Part shown: in pieces, positions 10,861 through 21,231 of the stretch
How positions within the stretch are numbered: position 1 is the first letter of the stretch
Layout of the letters: the number at the start of each line of letters is the position of its first letter
Assembly (NCBI GenBank): GCA_902536555.1
Contig: CACAXR010000001.1
Span: forward strand, 124,001 to 188,000
Origin: an uncultured Prochlorococcus sp.
GTDB lineage: Bacteria; Cyanobacteriota; Cyanobacteriia; PCC-6307; Cyanobiaceae
Length of the DNA stretch: 64,000 nucleotides
Direction of reading: 5' to 3'
The notes under the pieces: model-generated
Database searches by the model: none
The model's input: the letters and a program-made list of their open reading frames with translations, nothing else
Told to the model about the DNA's origin: nothing
Translations under genes and position numbers: made by a program

Positions 10861-11031
10861 ATGCTGAAAGAATTTTCAAATAACAATAACAAGAATATTT
10901 TCTCAGAGACTTCAAGTATTGCGAAGGAAAAGATGATTTGCAAAGACGGATTCTGTTCATTACCAAATCAAGATGAGATCCCAAAACAAGATTCAAATGA
11001 TAAGAATTTATTTGATCCTATTAGTAAATAA
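10861..11031 (+). CDS. 56 aa hypothetical protein with CKDGFCSLP motif
   Basis: ATG ORF MLKEFSNNNNKNIFSETSSIAKEKMICKDGFCSLPNQDEIPKQ... Confidence 0.45.
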   Translation: MLKEFSNNNNKNIFSETSSIAKEKMICKDGFCSLPNQDEIPKQDSNDKNLFDPISK

Positions 11032-11091
11032 ATAATTTTTTGATAAATTGAAGATTAAATTGACAATATTAAATTCTTTGAATTTTTATTT

Positions 11092-11433
11092 ATGCTTAAT
11101 AACTTTTTAAACGCATATAGAGAGTTTTGGATTAAAGCTACAGACTTCAAAGGATTCACATCTCGATCGGACTGGTGGTTAGTTCAACTTGCGAATCTTA
11201 TAATTTCTTTCCTAACTATACCAATATTTTTTAAAACTTTTGGTTTCAATGTTTATGGAATAGTTTGTATCATTCCTCAAATAGCTATTGATATAAGAAG
11301 AATCAAAGATTTTGGAAAGGATTGGAAATGGATCTTTATTAATCTAATACCAATCTTCGGATGGATCTTGTGGTTCATCTGGTTAGGCTTTGGTAAGACA
11401 GGTAATGGGAAAAATAAACTAATAAAAAATTAA
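11092..11433 (+). CDS. DUF805-like membrane protein
   Basis: FNAYREFWIKATDFKGFTSRSDWW...RRIKDFGKDWKW...FIWLGFGKTGNG. Confidence 0.85.
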   Translation: MLNNFLNAYREFWIKATDFKGFTSRSDWWLVQLANLIISFLTIPIFFKTFGFNVYGIVCIIPQIAIDIRRIKDFGKDWKWIFINLIPIFGWILWFIWLGFGKTGNGKNKLIKN

Positions 11434-11753
11434 CTCTTCATTTTTTTTCTTTTTTTAAAATCTACAAATCTTATCTTATCTCTTAACTCTATTTGTTTTT
11501 CAAGAATTCTAAACACATGCATCTCACATTCGGTTAACTTAAGAAACTGATCGAGTGTATCTTTATCTTCTTCATCAAAATCTTCAAAAACTTCTGAAAT
11601 AGCAATACTATTTCTAGAAATAAAATCCTCTGCAACATCTCTAGGATTCTTTCCTGATTCAAAATCCTGAAAAGCTTCATAAGAATTAAGTTCTCTCGTT
11701 AACCATTTAAACCATGGTTCATTTTTATTTTTTTTATTTAAAATCTTCTTCAT
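11430..11753 (-). CDS. hypothetical protein, resembles 734..1000
   Basis: 107 aa ORF. Confidence 0.55.
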   Translation of the reverse strand: MKKILNKKNKNEPWFKWLTRELNSYEAFQDFESGKNPRDVAEDFISRNSIAISEVFEDFDEEDKDTLDQFLKLTECEMHVFRILEKQIELRDKIRFVDFKKRKKMKS

Positions 11754-12264
11754 GAAAAACTGTTTTCTAGTTTAATCATTATTAGATATTCATTCTTTGA
11801 CAGCTGTACAATTACTTATTTTTAAAATTTAATTAAAGATAAAACTTATCTATTTTTTAAAATAACTAGCATAGTTACCTATAAAGCTTTGTAAGGAATA
11901 AGTATTTATTATTCATTTTTCTGTTTATGAGATAGCTAGGATTTGTTTTTAAATATTACATTGTAAATTCCTTTTTATGACTTTCCTTCCTCTCCAATTT
12001 TAATAATTGGTGCTCTTGGCATAGCAGTCGCAATAGCAGTTTTTTTTGTCTCTTTCCAAAAATATTTCAATTCGCCTTTGAATAAAGAGCGTGCAGAAAA
12101 GAAAAATCCTTAATAAATGGAACAAAAAGAATTAAATGAAAGATTAGAAAAAATAGAACAGGATTTAAAAAATTTATAAAAATTACTCTTATAAAGAGAT
12201 GAGTTAATGATCTCGAATTCAAGACCTTAAATTTTTAAACAAGAATTTTGTTCTATAAAGAGTT

Positions 12265-12420
12265 ATGGATAAAGATCATCTTATTGAGTTAATTTCTAAT
12301 AGTCTTCTTTACGAGAGCAAAAATTCTAACTCTACTAGGAATCTTAGTGACTTTAAAAATTACTTAAATAAATTAAATCTAGAACAACTGAGAACTATGT
12401 CTAAAGAATTTATTCTTTAG
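12265..12420 (+). CDS. 51 aa hypothetical protein, paralog of 38828..38983
   Basis: MDKDHLIELISNSLL...NYLNKLNLEQLRTMSKEFIL vs MDKEHLIDLISNSII...NYLNNLNLNQLRIISKEFIL. Confidence 0.65.
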   Translation: MDKDHLIELISNSLLYESKNSNSTRNLSDFKNYLNKLNLEQLRTMSKEFIL

Positions 12421-12503
12421 TTTTTATTATTTGTACAATATTTATTGTTTATTAAATAATCAATACTTTTTAAAAATTGTTAGTATCTATAAAAAAGGGA
12501 AAT

Positions 12504-13610
12504 ATGCTTAAAGTTAGTAGAGGTGATTTTTTAATAAAGCCATTTTTAAAAAGAAATAATATTAGAGCTTCTTATCAAATTATTTCTACCATCTTCCCAA
12601 TAATTACTATTTGGTTAATCGTCCACCAAATAATAAATCAACCTTTTTCATTATTTATAAAAGGATTTCTATTAGTACCTTTTATAGTTCTTTTAACTCT
12701 GTTCTCATCTCGAACATTCTCATTAATGCATGATTGCGGTCATAATTCTCTTTTTACAAAACGGAAATTAAACCGATTCTTTGGATTCTTACTTGGTTTA
12801 GTTAATGGTATTCCTCAAAAGTCATGGTCAATTGATCATGCATTTCATCATAGAAATAATGGAAATTGGGAAATTTACAAAGGGCCGATAGATGTTTTAA
12901 GTCTTGAAGATTATGAATCCCTTACAAAAAGAGAGCAATTAATTTATAAAGTAAGTCGAAACTGGATAATGCTTTTCCCTGGCGGTTTTTTTTACTTGGT
13001 TTTAAAACCTAGATTAGGACTTGTTTTTATTATTTTTAATTTTACTAAAGATATATTAGAAGAGACTTTTATCAAAATAAAAAACAAAGAAATTTCTCAA
13101 CTTCTATCTATTAATTCAAGGGTCAAACCACCTTTTTCCGATTATGGAGATAATTTCAGTGAGCTGTTCGAATTAATAATCAATAATATAATAGTAATAA
13201 CAGGATGGATTTTTATGTGTAAATGGTTGGGATTAGTTTTTTTCCTATCATTTTATTCAATTGTATTAAGCTTATCAGCAGCAATTTTAATATGTGTTTT
13301 TTTCGTACAACATAACTATGAGAATGTATATGCTAAAAATACAAAAAACTGGGATCTCATCGATGGAGCGATTTTAGGTAGTAGCAATTTAGATATCCCT
13401 AATTGGCTAAATTGGTTTTTAGCAGACATATCCTTCCACAGCATTCATCATCTCTCTGAGAGAATACCTAATTACAACTTAAGAGCTTGCCATAAAGCAA
13501 ACATTCATTTGCTCCAGCAATCAAAGTTCTTGAAATTAAGCGATTTTTCAAACTGCTTCAAATATATTATTTGGGATAATAAAAAGGAAAAATTAATTCC
13601 AATAAGTTAA
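12504..13610 (+). CDS. fatty acid desaturase family protein (ORF opens at 12477; ATG at 12504)
   Basis: Histidine boxes HDCGHNSLF, HAFHHRNNGNW, HSIHHLSERIPNY. Confidence 0.85.
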   Translation: MLKVSRGDFLIKPFLKRNNIRASYQIISTIFPIITIWLIVHQIINQPFSLFIKGFLLVPFIVLLTLFSSRTFSLMHDCGHNSLFTKRKLNRFFGFLLGLVNGIPQKSWSIDHAFHHRNNGNWEIYKGPIDVLSLEDYESLTKREQLIYKVSRNWIMLFPGGFFYLVLKPRLGLVFIIFNFTKDILEETFIKIKNKEISQLLSINSRVKPPFSDYGDNFSELFELIINNIIVITGWIFMCKWLGLVFFLSFYSIVLSLSAAILICVFFVQHNYENVYAKNTKNWDLIDGAILGSSNLDIPNWLNWFLADISFHSIHHLSERIPNYNLRACHKANIHLLQQSKFLKLSDFSNCFKYIIWDNKKEKLIPIS

Positions 13611-13613
13611 TAT

Positions 13614-13799
13614 CTAATTAAATCTTCTTCTCAATTTTCTTTTTAGAGGAATAGTGCTATATGCATGAGTACCAATAGATGGAGGCAAGTCATTCTTTAA
13701 AGGATGCATAAAAGCATTTGCCATACTCTCTGACATTTTCGAAAGCCAATTAATTAATGATTTCATTTGAAAATCTAAAAGTTTACTAATTTTTATCAT
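13614..13799 (-). CDS. hypothetical protein
   Basis: 61 aa ORF ending just after the desaturase. Confidence 0.35.
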   Translation of the reverse strand: MIKISKLLDFQMKSLINWLSKMSESMANAFMHPLKNDLPPSIGTHAYSTIPLKRKLRRRFN

Positions 13800-14051
13800 C
13801 TAACTAAATAAATGAAATGTAAATCAGTCTTTATGCTGATTTTGAAGGATTGATTTACAAAAATAATATAAAATAACCAAAGTTGGACTTTCCTTGTATC
13901 TGTTAAAAGAAGTATATTACTGCTTTTTTAAAGGTAACCAAAGTAAAATATAAATTTAGTAAATAATACTTATTTTTTCTAATTCACTTAATAAATTAAA
14001 TTATTGAACATAATTTCGTGCTATATCTCTATTCCAAATAAATCGAATATT

Positions 14052-14210
14052 ATGAATGATTCATTTGTTTCTAACAACCAGAATACAGAAATAGATTCTA
14101 TTAATTCATATTTTGAATGTATTACTGAATGCAGTATTGTGGATGGTCATCAAGAATGTATTACTCGTTGTTTAGAAATTCATTTAAAGGGGGGTGATCA
14201 AAATGAATAA
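14052..14210 (+). CDS. small protein with twin C-X3-C motif
   Basis: MNDSFVSNNQNTEIDSINSYFECITECSIVDGHQECITRCLEIHLKGGDQNE; ATG inside ORF 14004..14210. Confidence 0.55.
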   Translation: MNDSFVSNNQNTEIDSINSYFECITECSIVDGHQECITRCLEIHLKGGDQNE

Positions 14211-14355
14211 AAAAAATTCACCACAAAGGAAAACAACTTTAAAGTGGAACTCGAATGGAGAGCTTTCGGAAATTGATATGTTAAGAATTTTAGAAAAATT
14301 ATCAACTAATAATCTTAATCAATGCGAATTAACATGCGATTCTGATCAAATTTAA
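14203..14355 (+). CDS. 50 aa protein overlapping preceding ORF by 8 nt, C-X3-C near C-terminus
   Basis: ATGAATAA overlap, preceded by AAAGGGGGG; MNKKNSPQRKTTLKWNSNGELSEIDMLRILEKLSTNNLNQCELTCDSDQI. Confidence 0.55.
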   Translation: MNKKNSPQRKTTLKWNSNGELSEIDMLRILEKLSTNNLNQCELTCDSDQI

Positions 14356-14945
14356 AAATTATTATTCCCAGAACTTTTTATATTGTTAATTAAGCAAAAA
14401 GTTTGATATTAAGTATCAAAAAAAATATTTCTATTAAGCTGAATTTTTAATGATCTGAAGTCAGACTAGATTTAAAAAAATTTTTCCTTTTTTATTAATG
14501 CTGCTGATAAAAAAGCAGCTTATTAGATTTTTGTAAGATGTCTAGTTTTAATTAACCAGATTTCAATCAAGATTTAGAACATTTTCACAATATCTTAGGT
14601 TTCATTTTGAAAAACTAATTCTTAGAGATCCTTCCTTTTTTTAAGAATCTTTTACTAATTTCTTTGTTTGTTAGTTGAATCGGTTTTACTAAACCTGAAT
14701 CGCCATGAGTTGGACAATAGTAAGTAATAAGCATCCACTTTTTTTCTTCATTCATAGGAGATTTTAATACTGAATAATATTTAAGTTTTTAGGACGATTT
14801 ATAAAAAAATTGATGTTTTTTAATCTTTTTTTCTTTTTTACTTAATAATTTATTAAAAATTTGAATCTATTCTCACTAAATAGATATAAATACGCATGAC
14901 TTTTAAAAACAATACTGCTAATAATTAATTAATTCAAAATTTTCC

Positions 14946-15077
14946 ATGTCCCTAGAATCTATATTGATGGTAGTTGCTCCAATTTGTCTTTTTACGGTAG
15001 GTGTTATTGCTTTACCCATAATAGTAAAGCCACGTAAACAATCTGGTTTGCCTAAGAGGTACATTCGCGGTCTTTAA
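14946..15077 (+). CDS. 43 aa single-TM protein
   Basis: MSLESILMVVAPICLFTVGVIALPIIVKPRKQSGLPKRYIRGL. Confidence 0.5.
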   Translation: MSLESILMVVAPICLFTVGVIALPIIVKPRKQSGLPKRYIRGL

Positions 15078-15285
15078 ATTAATTAAGCTTTAAAGAAGAA
15101 CAAAGACTTTCAGCATAAAAAAAATATAGTAGATTAAAAAGATTTCGATAAAAGAATAAAATAAAAAATTTTAGACACAAATAAAAAAATATATAATTAT
15201 AAATTATTTTCATTATGAGATCCTGTGATGGATAATAGAAAATATAAATTCACTTTTATTAAAAACAATTCTTAACCAAAAAAAT

Positions 15286-16464
15286 TTGAGTAATATAAAA
15301 TTCTCAGGCCTTAAAGGCCAAGCGCTTGTAATAGAGGATAAAGATATTCCAAGCATAAAAGAATTTAAGGATGTTATCCCTAATCACTACTTTAAGTGCA
15401 ATACTAAAACTTCTTTGAGGTATCTTTTACAATCAGCTTTAATCCAAACATTAGTTTTTGAGATAGGCTTATCTATTCCATTTACCGCAAAAATGATCCC
15501 AATTTGGATTATTTACGCATTACTATCAGGTACCACTGCAATGGGATTTTGGGTAATTGCCCATGAATGTGGGCATGGAGCATTCTCTAAAAACAAGACA
15601 TTGGAAACAATAACGGGGTACTTATTACATTCATTACTTCTAGTGCCTTATTTTTCTTGGCAGCGTTCTCATGCAATTCATCATCGATTCACTAATAACA
15701 TAACCAATGGAGAAACTCATGTCCCTTTAGTCATTAAAGGGAATGGAGTTACTGAAAAAGTTGGCGGAGAAAAAGAATTACATTTTTCAAATTCCTTAGG
15801 TAAGAAAAATTACGGAATTCTTCAACTTGTTTTACATCTAATATTTGGCTGGCCTGCTTATTTACTTACAGGAAGTACGGGAGGTGTTAAATATGGAACT
15901 TCAAATCATTTTTGGCCAAAAAAACCATTTGCTAAATCATTATGGCCATCAATATGGGCCAAGAAAGTTTGGATATCAGATATTGGTGTAGGTTTGACAT
16001 TATTGGGCATAGTTTATTTAGTTTTCAAGTATGGATTATTTCCAATAATTGCTCTATATTTTGGTCCTTTATTGGTGGTTAATTGTTGGCTAGTAGTTTA
16101 TACATGGCTTCATCATACAGATTCAGATGTACCTCATCTTTCAAACACGGAATTTTCCTTTATGAAAGGAGCATTTCTATCTATTGATAGGCCTTACGGT
16201 AAAATCCTTAATTTTCTTCATCACAATATAGGTTCTAGCCATGTCGTTCATCATGTTTGTCCAACGATTCCACATTATCATGCAAAAAAAGCAACTTTCT
16301 TAATAAAAAAGACCTTTAAAAAAGCATATCTATTTAATCCTGATCCAATACACAAAGCTTTATGGAATATAGCTTGTAATTGTGTTGCTGTTAAGTTTGA
16401 CACAGAGAGTAACAGATATTTATGGCAATCTTCATACAAAAATAGTGGATTGAAAAATCAATAA
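15286..16464 (+). CDS. fatty acid desaturase (DesA-like)
   Basis: Histidine boxes HECGHGAFS, HAIHHRFT, HVVHHVCPTIPHYH. Confidence 0.9.
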   Translation: MSNIKFSGLKGQALVIEDKDIPSIKEFKDVIPNHYFKCNTKTSLRYLLQSALIQTLVFEIGLSIPFTAKMIPIWIIYALLSGTTAMGFWVIAHECGHGAFSKNKTLETITGYLLHSLLLVPYFSWQRSHAIHHRFTNNITNGETHVPLVIKGNGVTEKVGGEKELHFSNSLGKKNYGILQLVLHLIFGWPAYLLTGSTGGVKYGTSNHFWPKKPFAKSLWPSIWAKKVWISDIGVGLTLLGIVYLVFKYGLFPIIALYFGPLLVVNCWLVVYTWLHHTDSDVPHLSNTEFSFMKGAFLSIDRPYGKILNFLHHNIGSSHVVHHVCPTIPHYHAKKATFLIKKTFKKAYLFNPDPIHKALWNIACNCVAVKFDTESNRYLWQSSYKNSGLKNQ

Positions 16465-16571
16465 GTATCAATTCTTTATCACATTAATTTACGCAAATCT
16501 GAAAAGAATATAAAAGAATTAGGAATTACAAAATTTTCATCTTAGAAAATAATTCAAACTACATAATTATT

Positions 16572-16733
16572 ATGAGTGGTGACAATTTGCATGGTAAGCA
16601 ACCTATTAAATTTTATTCGGAAAAAATAACACTTACAAAGGTTGAATTATTAGAGAAGCAATTAAGTCTAGGCGAAAAAATTTCAGATTTAGATCAAAAG
16701 CATAAAGAATGGAGCAAAAAACTTTCAGGTTGA
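16572..16733 (+). CDS. 53 aa hypothetical protein
   Basis: MSGDNLHGKQPIKFYSEKITLTKVELLEKQLSLGEKISDLDQKHKEWSKKLSG. Confidence 0.45.
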   Translation: MSGDNLHGKQPIKFYSEKITLTKVELLEKQLSLGEKISDLDQKHKEWSKKLSG

Positions 16734-16784
16734 TTATCTAACAAAATTCATTCGCATAACTCATTGATATTTGTATTTAACTTA

Positions 16785-17402
16785 TCAAGAAACTTTTCTA
16801 TAAATTATTGAAAAATTATTTGCAGGCATACTAATAATATCTTCTTGAGAAAAACCATTTTTTTTACTCTCATCGCAAACTTCCTCAAGATTTTTAATCC
16901 CCCAAAAAGCATTTTTCGTTTTCAATGAATTATCGAAAAAATAGTTACTTTCACTTGTATGCTTATTATCAATTTTAAATGGCCCATACAACATCAAAAA
17001 TTGGCCTTTTTTGAGTAATTTTCCTGACTCCTTAAAGAGTGCGATGGTACAAGACCAATGTGCTACATGAATCATATTTATAGAGACTATTCCTTGCAAA
17101 GAATGAGCTAATTTCAATGGAATTTTCCAAGGAATTTTTTCTACATCAATCTCAAGAGGTTGGGGCATTTTCTTAGTTAAATCTTCATACTCAATCCAAG
17201 AACTTATACTTTTTCGATGCACTAACTCTGGATCACTTGTTTGCCAAACTATTTTAGGAAAGCGTTTTTGAAAAACTACTCCATGCTCACCACTGCCACT
17301 CCCAATTTCCAATACTGCACCTTTTTTTATGATTTTGGAAAGTACATCACCAATGCAGTCTCTATTTCTTTGAGTCGCAGAAAAAAAAAGTCTATTATCC
17401 AA
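16785..17402 (-). CDS. DUF938 SAM-dependent methyltransferase-like
   Basis: VLEIGSGSGEHGVVF; SINMIHVAHW; LYGPFK. Confidence 0.85.
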   Translation of the reverse strand: MDNRLFFSATQRNRDCIGDVLSKIIKKGAVLEIGSGSGEHGVVFQKRFPKIVWQTSDPELVHRKSISSWIEYEDLTKKMPQPLEIDVEKIPWKIPLKLAHSLQGIVSINMIHVAHWSCTIALFKESGKLLKKGQFLMLYGPFKIDNKHTSESNYFFDNSLKTKNAFWGIKNLEEVCDESKKNGFSQEDIISMPANNFSIIYRKVS

Positions 17403-17696
17403 AATTCAACAAAATTGGGTCTTTCAGTAATAAGAATAATTCTAAATCCTTTATTGTTTAATTTTTCTCAATTTAGGAGTCTTAAAAAACATTATTTGAA
17501 GGCTAAAGAATAATATTAAAATTGTAAGAGCAGGCAAAATAAAAAGTATTAAATCTGAACTAACTAAAGAAGGAATTCTTCCAAAAATTAAATGCATGTA
17601 ATAGGTCGCAAATGACATGAATTCATTAATATCTCTAATTTATTAATAGCAATTATTTGAATTCTAAAAACTATTTTTTGTCAAACACAAAGAATT

Positions 17697-17738
17697 CATA
17701 AAAAAAAGAGTCAGCCTGTATCCCTACTAGCTGACTCT
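17697..17738 (-). terminator. Rho-independent terminator read on the minus strand
   Basis: Perfect 9-bp inverted repeat AGAGTCAGC/GCTGACTCT (17707-17738) followed on minus strand by a T run. Confidence 0.75.
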
Positions 17739-17984
17739 AATAACATATTAATTTAAATTACCTCTAAATGAGGATGTACCTATAAAAGAAATAAGGTATT
17801 AATTATAAGTTTTTTGTTTAAAATTTAAAAATATCTGAACAAACATAAAAAGAACAACAAGGTATATTTCGACACATTTATGTAGCAGTTTTAATTTTTT
17901 TTCTGACCTAAAAAGCCATAATCGATTATTTTCTTTACATTAATAAATAAATGTGTTATAATAGTTTACAATTACTTTAAAAAA

Positions 17985-18092
17985 ATGACTCCAGAAGCAG
18001 AACGTTTTAACGGTTGGGCAGCAATGTTAGGTTTCGTTGCAGCAGTTGGTGCCTACGTCACAACAGGTCAGATCATTCCAGGCTGGTTCTAA
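17985..18092 (+). CDS. high-light-inducible protein, 35 aa
   Basis: MTPEAERFNGWAAMLGFVAAVGAYVTTGQIIPGWF, chlorophyll-binding-like helix; missed by ORF track. Confidence 0.88.
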   Translation: MTPEAERFNGWAAMLGFVAAVGAYVTTGQIIPGWF

Positions 18093-18232
18093 TGAAAAAT
18101 AGCGAACCAAAAATAGTAGAAAAAGAAAAAATCGTTGCTGAAAAGCTTAACGGTAGATTCGCAATGATAGGTTTTATTGCTCTTGTTGGAGCCTATTTAA
18201 CAACGGGTCAAATTATTCCTGGTTTTATTTAG
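18092..18232 (+). CDS. high-light-inducible protein, 46 aa
   Basis: MKNSEPKIVEKEKIVAEKLNGRFAMIGFIALVGAYLTTGQIIPGFI; TAATG overlap with previous hli. Confidence 0.9.
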   Translation: MKNSEPKIVEKEKIVAEKLNGRFAMIGFIALVGAYLTTGQIIPGFI

Positions 18233-18754
18233 TTTAAATTTCATTTATTCTGAAGAGTCGCATCAAATTTTTGCTCTCCTTTTGGTTATTTGTAATTGAT
18301 ATTAAACCTTATCATTTTTTTAAACCTGAATATTCCTGTTTCAAACAGAACAATATTCAAATAATTAAATTTATTAACTAGATCGCCAAATCCTTCATTG
18401 CTGATTTTTATAAAAGTAACTTAGGGAAGATATATTAATTTAATTATTTTAATCTTAAAAACTTAAATTTATTAATTTTTTGATGCTATCTTTTATCTAG
18501 ATAATTCAAGGGTTTAATGAGAGTAAAGCTTGAACCGGAGACAGCGTTTATTGGTAAAAAGTTCGCATACATATTTCTAGGAATATTATTTTAGCCTAGA
18601 TGCCATAATTTTTATTTGGTTTTTATTATTTTCAAATTTGAAATAAATAAATTAATTCTTAAAAGTAGGAGATTAGTTAATTTTAATTTTCTTATTTAAA
18701 AGACTTGGATAATATAGTTTTAATAAAAAGTTTATAAAAAAAGTAGTTTAGATA

Positions 18755-18961
18755 CTAAAAAATTCCTGGAATGATTTGGCCTGTAGTTATATAGGCACCT
18801 AGTAGTGCAACGAAACCAACCATAGCCCATCTACCATTTACTTTTTCTGCATTTTGAGGATAACCATCGTAAGATACAGTTTCATCAATATAAGGCCTAG
18901 TTTCTGATGGGAACATATTTTGTCTTCCACCTGATTCGGTAGTAACTCCTGTTTTTGTCAT
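18755..18961 (-). CDS. high-light-inducible protein, 68 aa
   Basis: EKVNGRWAMVGFVALLGAYITTGQIIPGIF. Confidence 0.9.
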   Translation of the reverse strand: MTKTGVTTESGGRQNMFPSETRPYIDETVSYDGYPQNAEKVNGRWAMVGFVALLGAYITTGQIIPGIF

Positions 18962-19945
18962 TAAAATAATTATGTTTGTAAATTAATGTAACATAAATAT
19001 TAATTTATGTAAACCAAGGCTCAAACGATTTGCCTATTAGCGTTTACGGGCAAAAATGTGACATTACTGTTTAAAGTTCAATTTACAGGTCTTATTTTAT
19101 TTAATAAAATCGTTTTTATTATCAAATTTGCAGGTAAGCCACTTAAAATAAGCATTTATACTCACAGTGAGTAAATTTACTTAGTAGAATAGATATAGCA
19201 TTTAGGAAGTGCTTTATTTGGTTAAATTAGAAAATCTGAATTAACTAGGTCGTCATGAGCTTGCCGGTGGGATACTTGCAAGCTCTTTCAATTTTGAAAG
19301 CTGGCAAATAATTTAAGCAATAAAAAAATCTTTAACCTAGTTAATAAAACATAAGAAAAAATACTAATGTCAAAATTTTATTTATTTGCTAGATAAAAAA
19401 TAGACTAAAAGAAAATTATGTCTTTGGATTTTATCCTAATTCCTTTTTGTATTATTATTATCCTTTTTCTCTTAAATCGAGAAAACAGAATCTACCACAA
19501 AGATCAAAAAGCTAAATAATTTCAAATATTTAGAAAAGCATTTAAATACGTGTAATAAAATATTATCCTCTGTTAATGAGAAATTTTTAAACTTACTTGT
19601 TTAAGATTAATTGCAATTTTTTGAGAGTTTATGAGCGAAACTTTTCTAAATTTTTTTCAAGATTAATTTATCCCAATACAATTTTGAATTATTAATTTGA
19701 TCTAATTTATTTTGGCAATGTATGCACTTGCATTTATTTAATAAATTCTTATTTTTCATTAATTTTCTCCTTTTTTTTAAAAAAACAAATTATTAGTCTT
19801 GCTGCAAGCATTTATAAATTTTTTTTTATTAATTTTTAATTTTAAAAGAGGAAGTTTGGTTTTTTAATTACAAATTCATATTGGTCTCTAAATCATTGAT
19901 ATTTTATAATGCAGGCAAAGATAGTACTAATTAAATAGATTCCTT

Positions 19946-21151
19946 TTGAAACCTTCAAATCAATCACTAGTTAAAAAACCCCTTTATAAATTAATTACTC
20001 CTTGGTATTCAATACCTTTAATTGATAGATGGTTACTAGGGCAAATAATCCCACCTATGGTTTTTGCAATTTCTGCCTTTACTGTTATTTCATTATCTGT
20101 TGGAGTAATGTTCGACCTGATAAGAAAAATAGTTGAATTTGGTTTGCCTCTATTTTTAGCTTTAAAAGTTCTTTTTTTTAGTTTGCCTAGCTTTTTAGTT
20201 TTATCCTTCCCAATGGCAGTTTTGCTTTCTACATTATTAGCCTACGGAAAATTATCAAGTAACTCTGAATTGTTAGCCTTAAAATCTTTAGGTATAAAAA
20301 CTTCCAGAATTATTTCTCCAGCTATTGCTCTTTCAATATTTATGACAGGATTGACTTTTTACTTTAACGATAATTTAGTTCCTACAAGTAACAAATTAGC
20401 CGAACAAACATTGAGAGCAGGGATAGGAAGTTCTTTTAGCGGCGAAACAGGAAAAGATAATATTATGTTTTCAAGATATGGCTCTCGGATAAATTCTGCC
20501 ACCAAAAAACCAACAAAAACAAATACTTACCTTACTCATATTTTTTATGCTTCATGGTATGAAAAAAACATTATGAAGGGAGTTACAGTATTAGATTTTT
20601 CTAGAGAAGATTTTCAACAAATCTTGAAGGCAAATTTTGCAAGATTTGATAAAAAAAACTCTTCCTGGATATTTTCTGATGGAAGTATTGTATCTATAGC
20701 TCCAAGCGGACAAACTACAAATATTAAATTCAAAGAATATAATTATCCATTTGTAGAGGGGCCCATGGAGTTAGCAAAAGTTCCTAGAGATGCCACTGAA
20801 ATGACTTTGAAGCAAGCTTTACAAGCGGAAAAAATATACAAAAAAACTGGGAACCTGAAGGAAACGAGGAGGATCCAAGTTCGTATTCAAGAAAAATTCA
20901 CTCTACCTTGTGCATGCCTAGTATTTGGTTTAATAGGAAGCAGTTTAGGATCTAAATCTAATTTGAGATCTTCTAAAAGTCAGGGATTTGGATTGAGCGT
21001 AATCCTTATTTTAATTTATTATGTAATGTCATTTGTATTTAGTTCATTCGGAGTAAAAGGTTTATTAACTCCATTTTTTGCTGCTTGGTTACCAGTCTTA
21101 GTATCTTTGGGAGGGGGAATTTATTTACTTAGAAAATCAAGTGCTCTATAA
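19946..21151 (+). CDS. LptF/LptG family permease
   Basis: MFDLIRKIVEFGLP..., PMAVLLSTLLAYGKLSSNSELLALKSLGI. Confidence 0.88.
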   Translation: MKPSNQSLVKKPLYKLITPWYSIPLIDRWLLGQIIPPMVFAISAFTVISLSVGVMFDLIRKIVEFGLPLFLALKVLFFSLPSFLVLSFPMAVLLSTLLAYGKLSSNSELLALKSLGIKTSRIISPAIALSIFMTGLTFYFNDNLVPTSNKLAEQTLRAGIGSSFSGETGKDNIMFSRYGSRINSATKKPTKTNTYLTHIFYASWYEKNIMKGVTVLDFSREDFQQILKANFARFDKKNSSWIFSDGSIVSIAPSGQTTNIKFKEYNYPFVEGPMELAKVPRDATEMTLKQALQAEKIYKKTGNLKETRRIQVRIQEKFTLPCACLVFGLIGSSLGSKSNLRSSKSQGFGLSVILILIYYVMSFVFSSFGVKGLLTPFFAAWLPVLVSLGGGIYLLRKSSAL

Positions 21152-21231
21152 TCTTTTTATTGAATAAATTGAGCTACAACAATACAGAGAAACAATAGAA
21201 AATTTTCATAAATTAATAGAATTTAAACTTT

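Noticed and set aside
18517-18594. 25 aa ORF MRVKLEPETAFIGKKFAYIFLGILF
   Set aside because: Too short and unsupported by a family, paralog or overlap.
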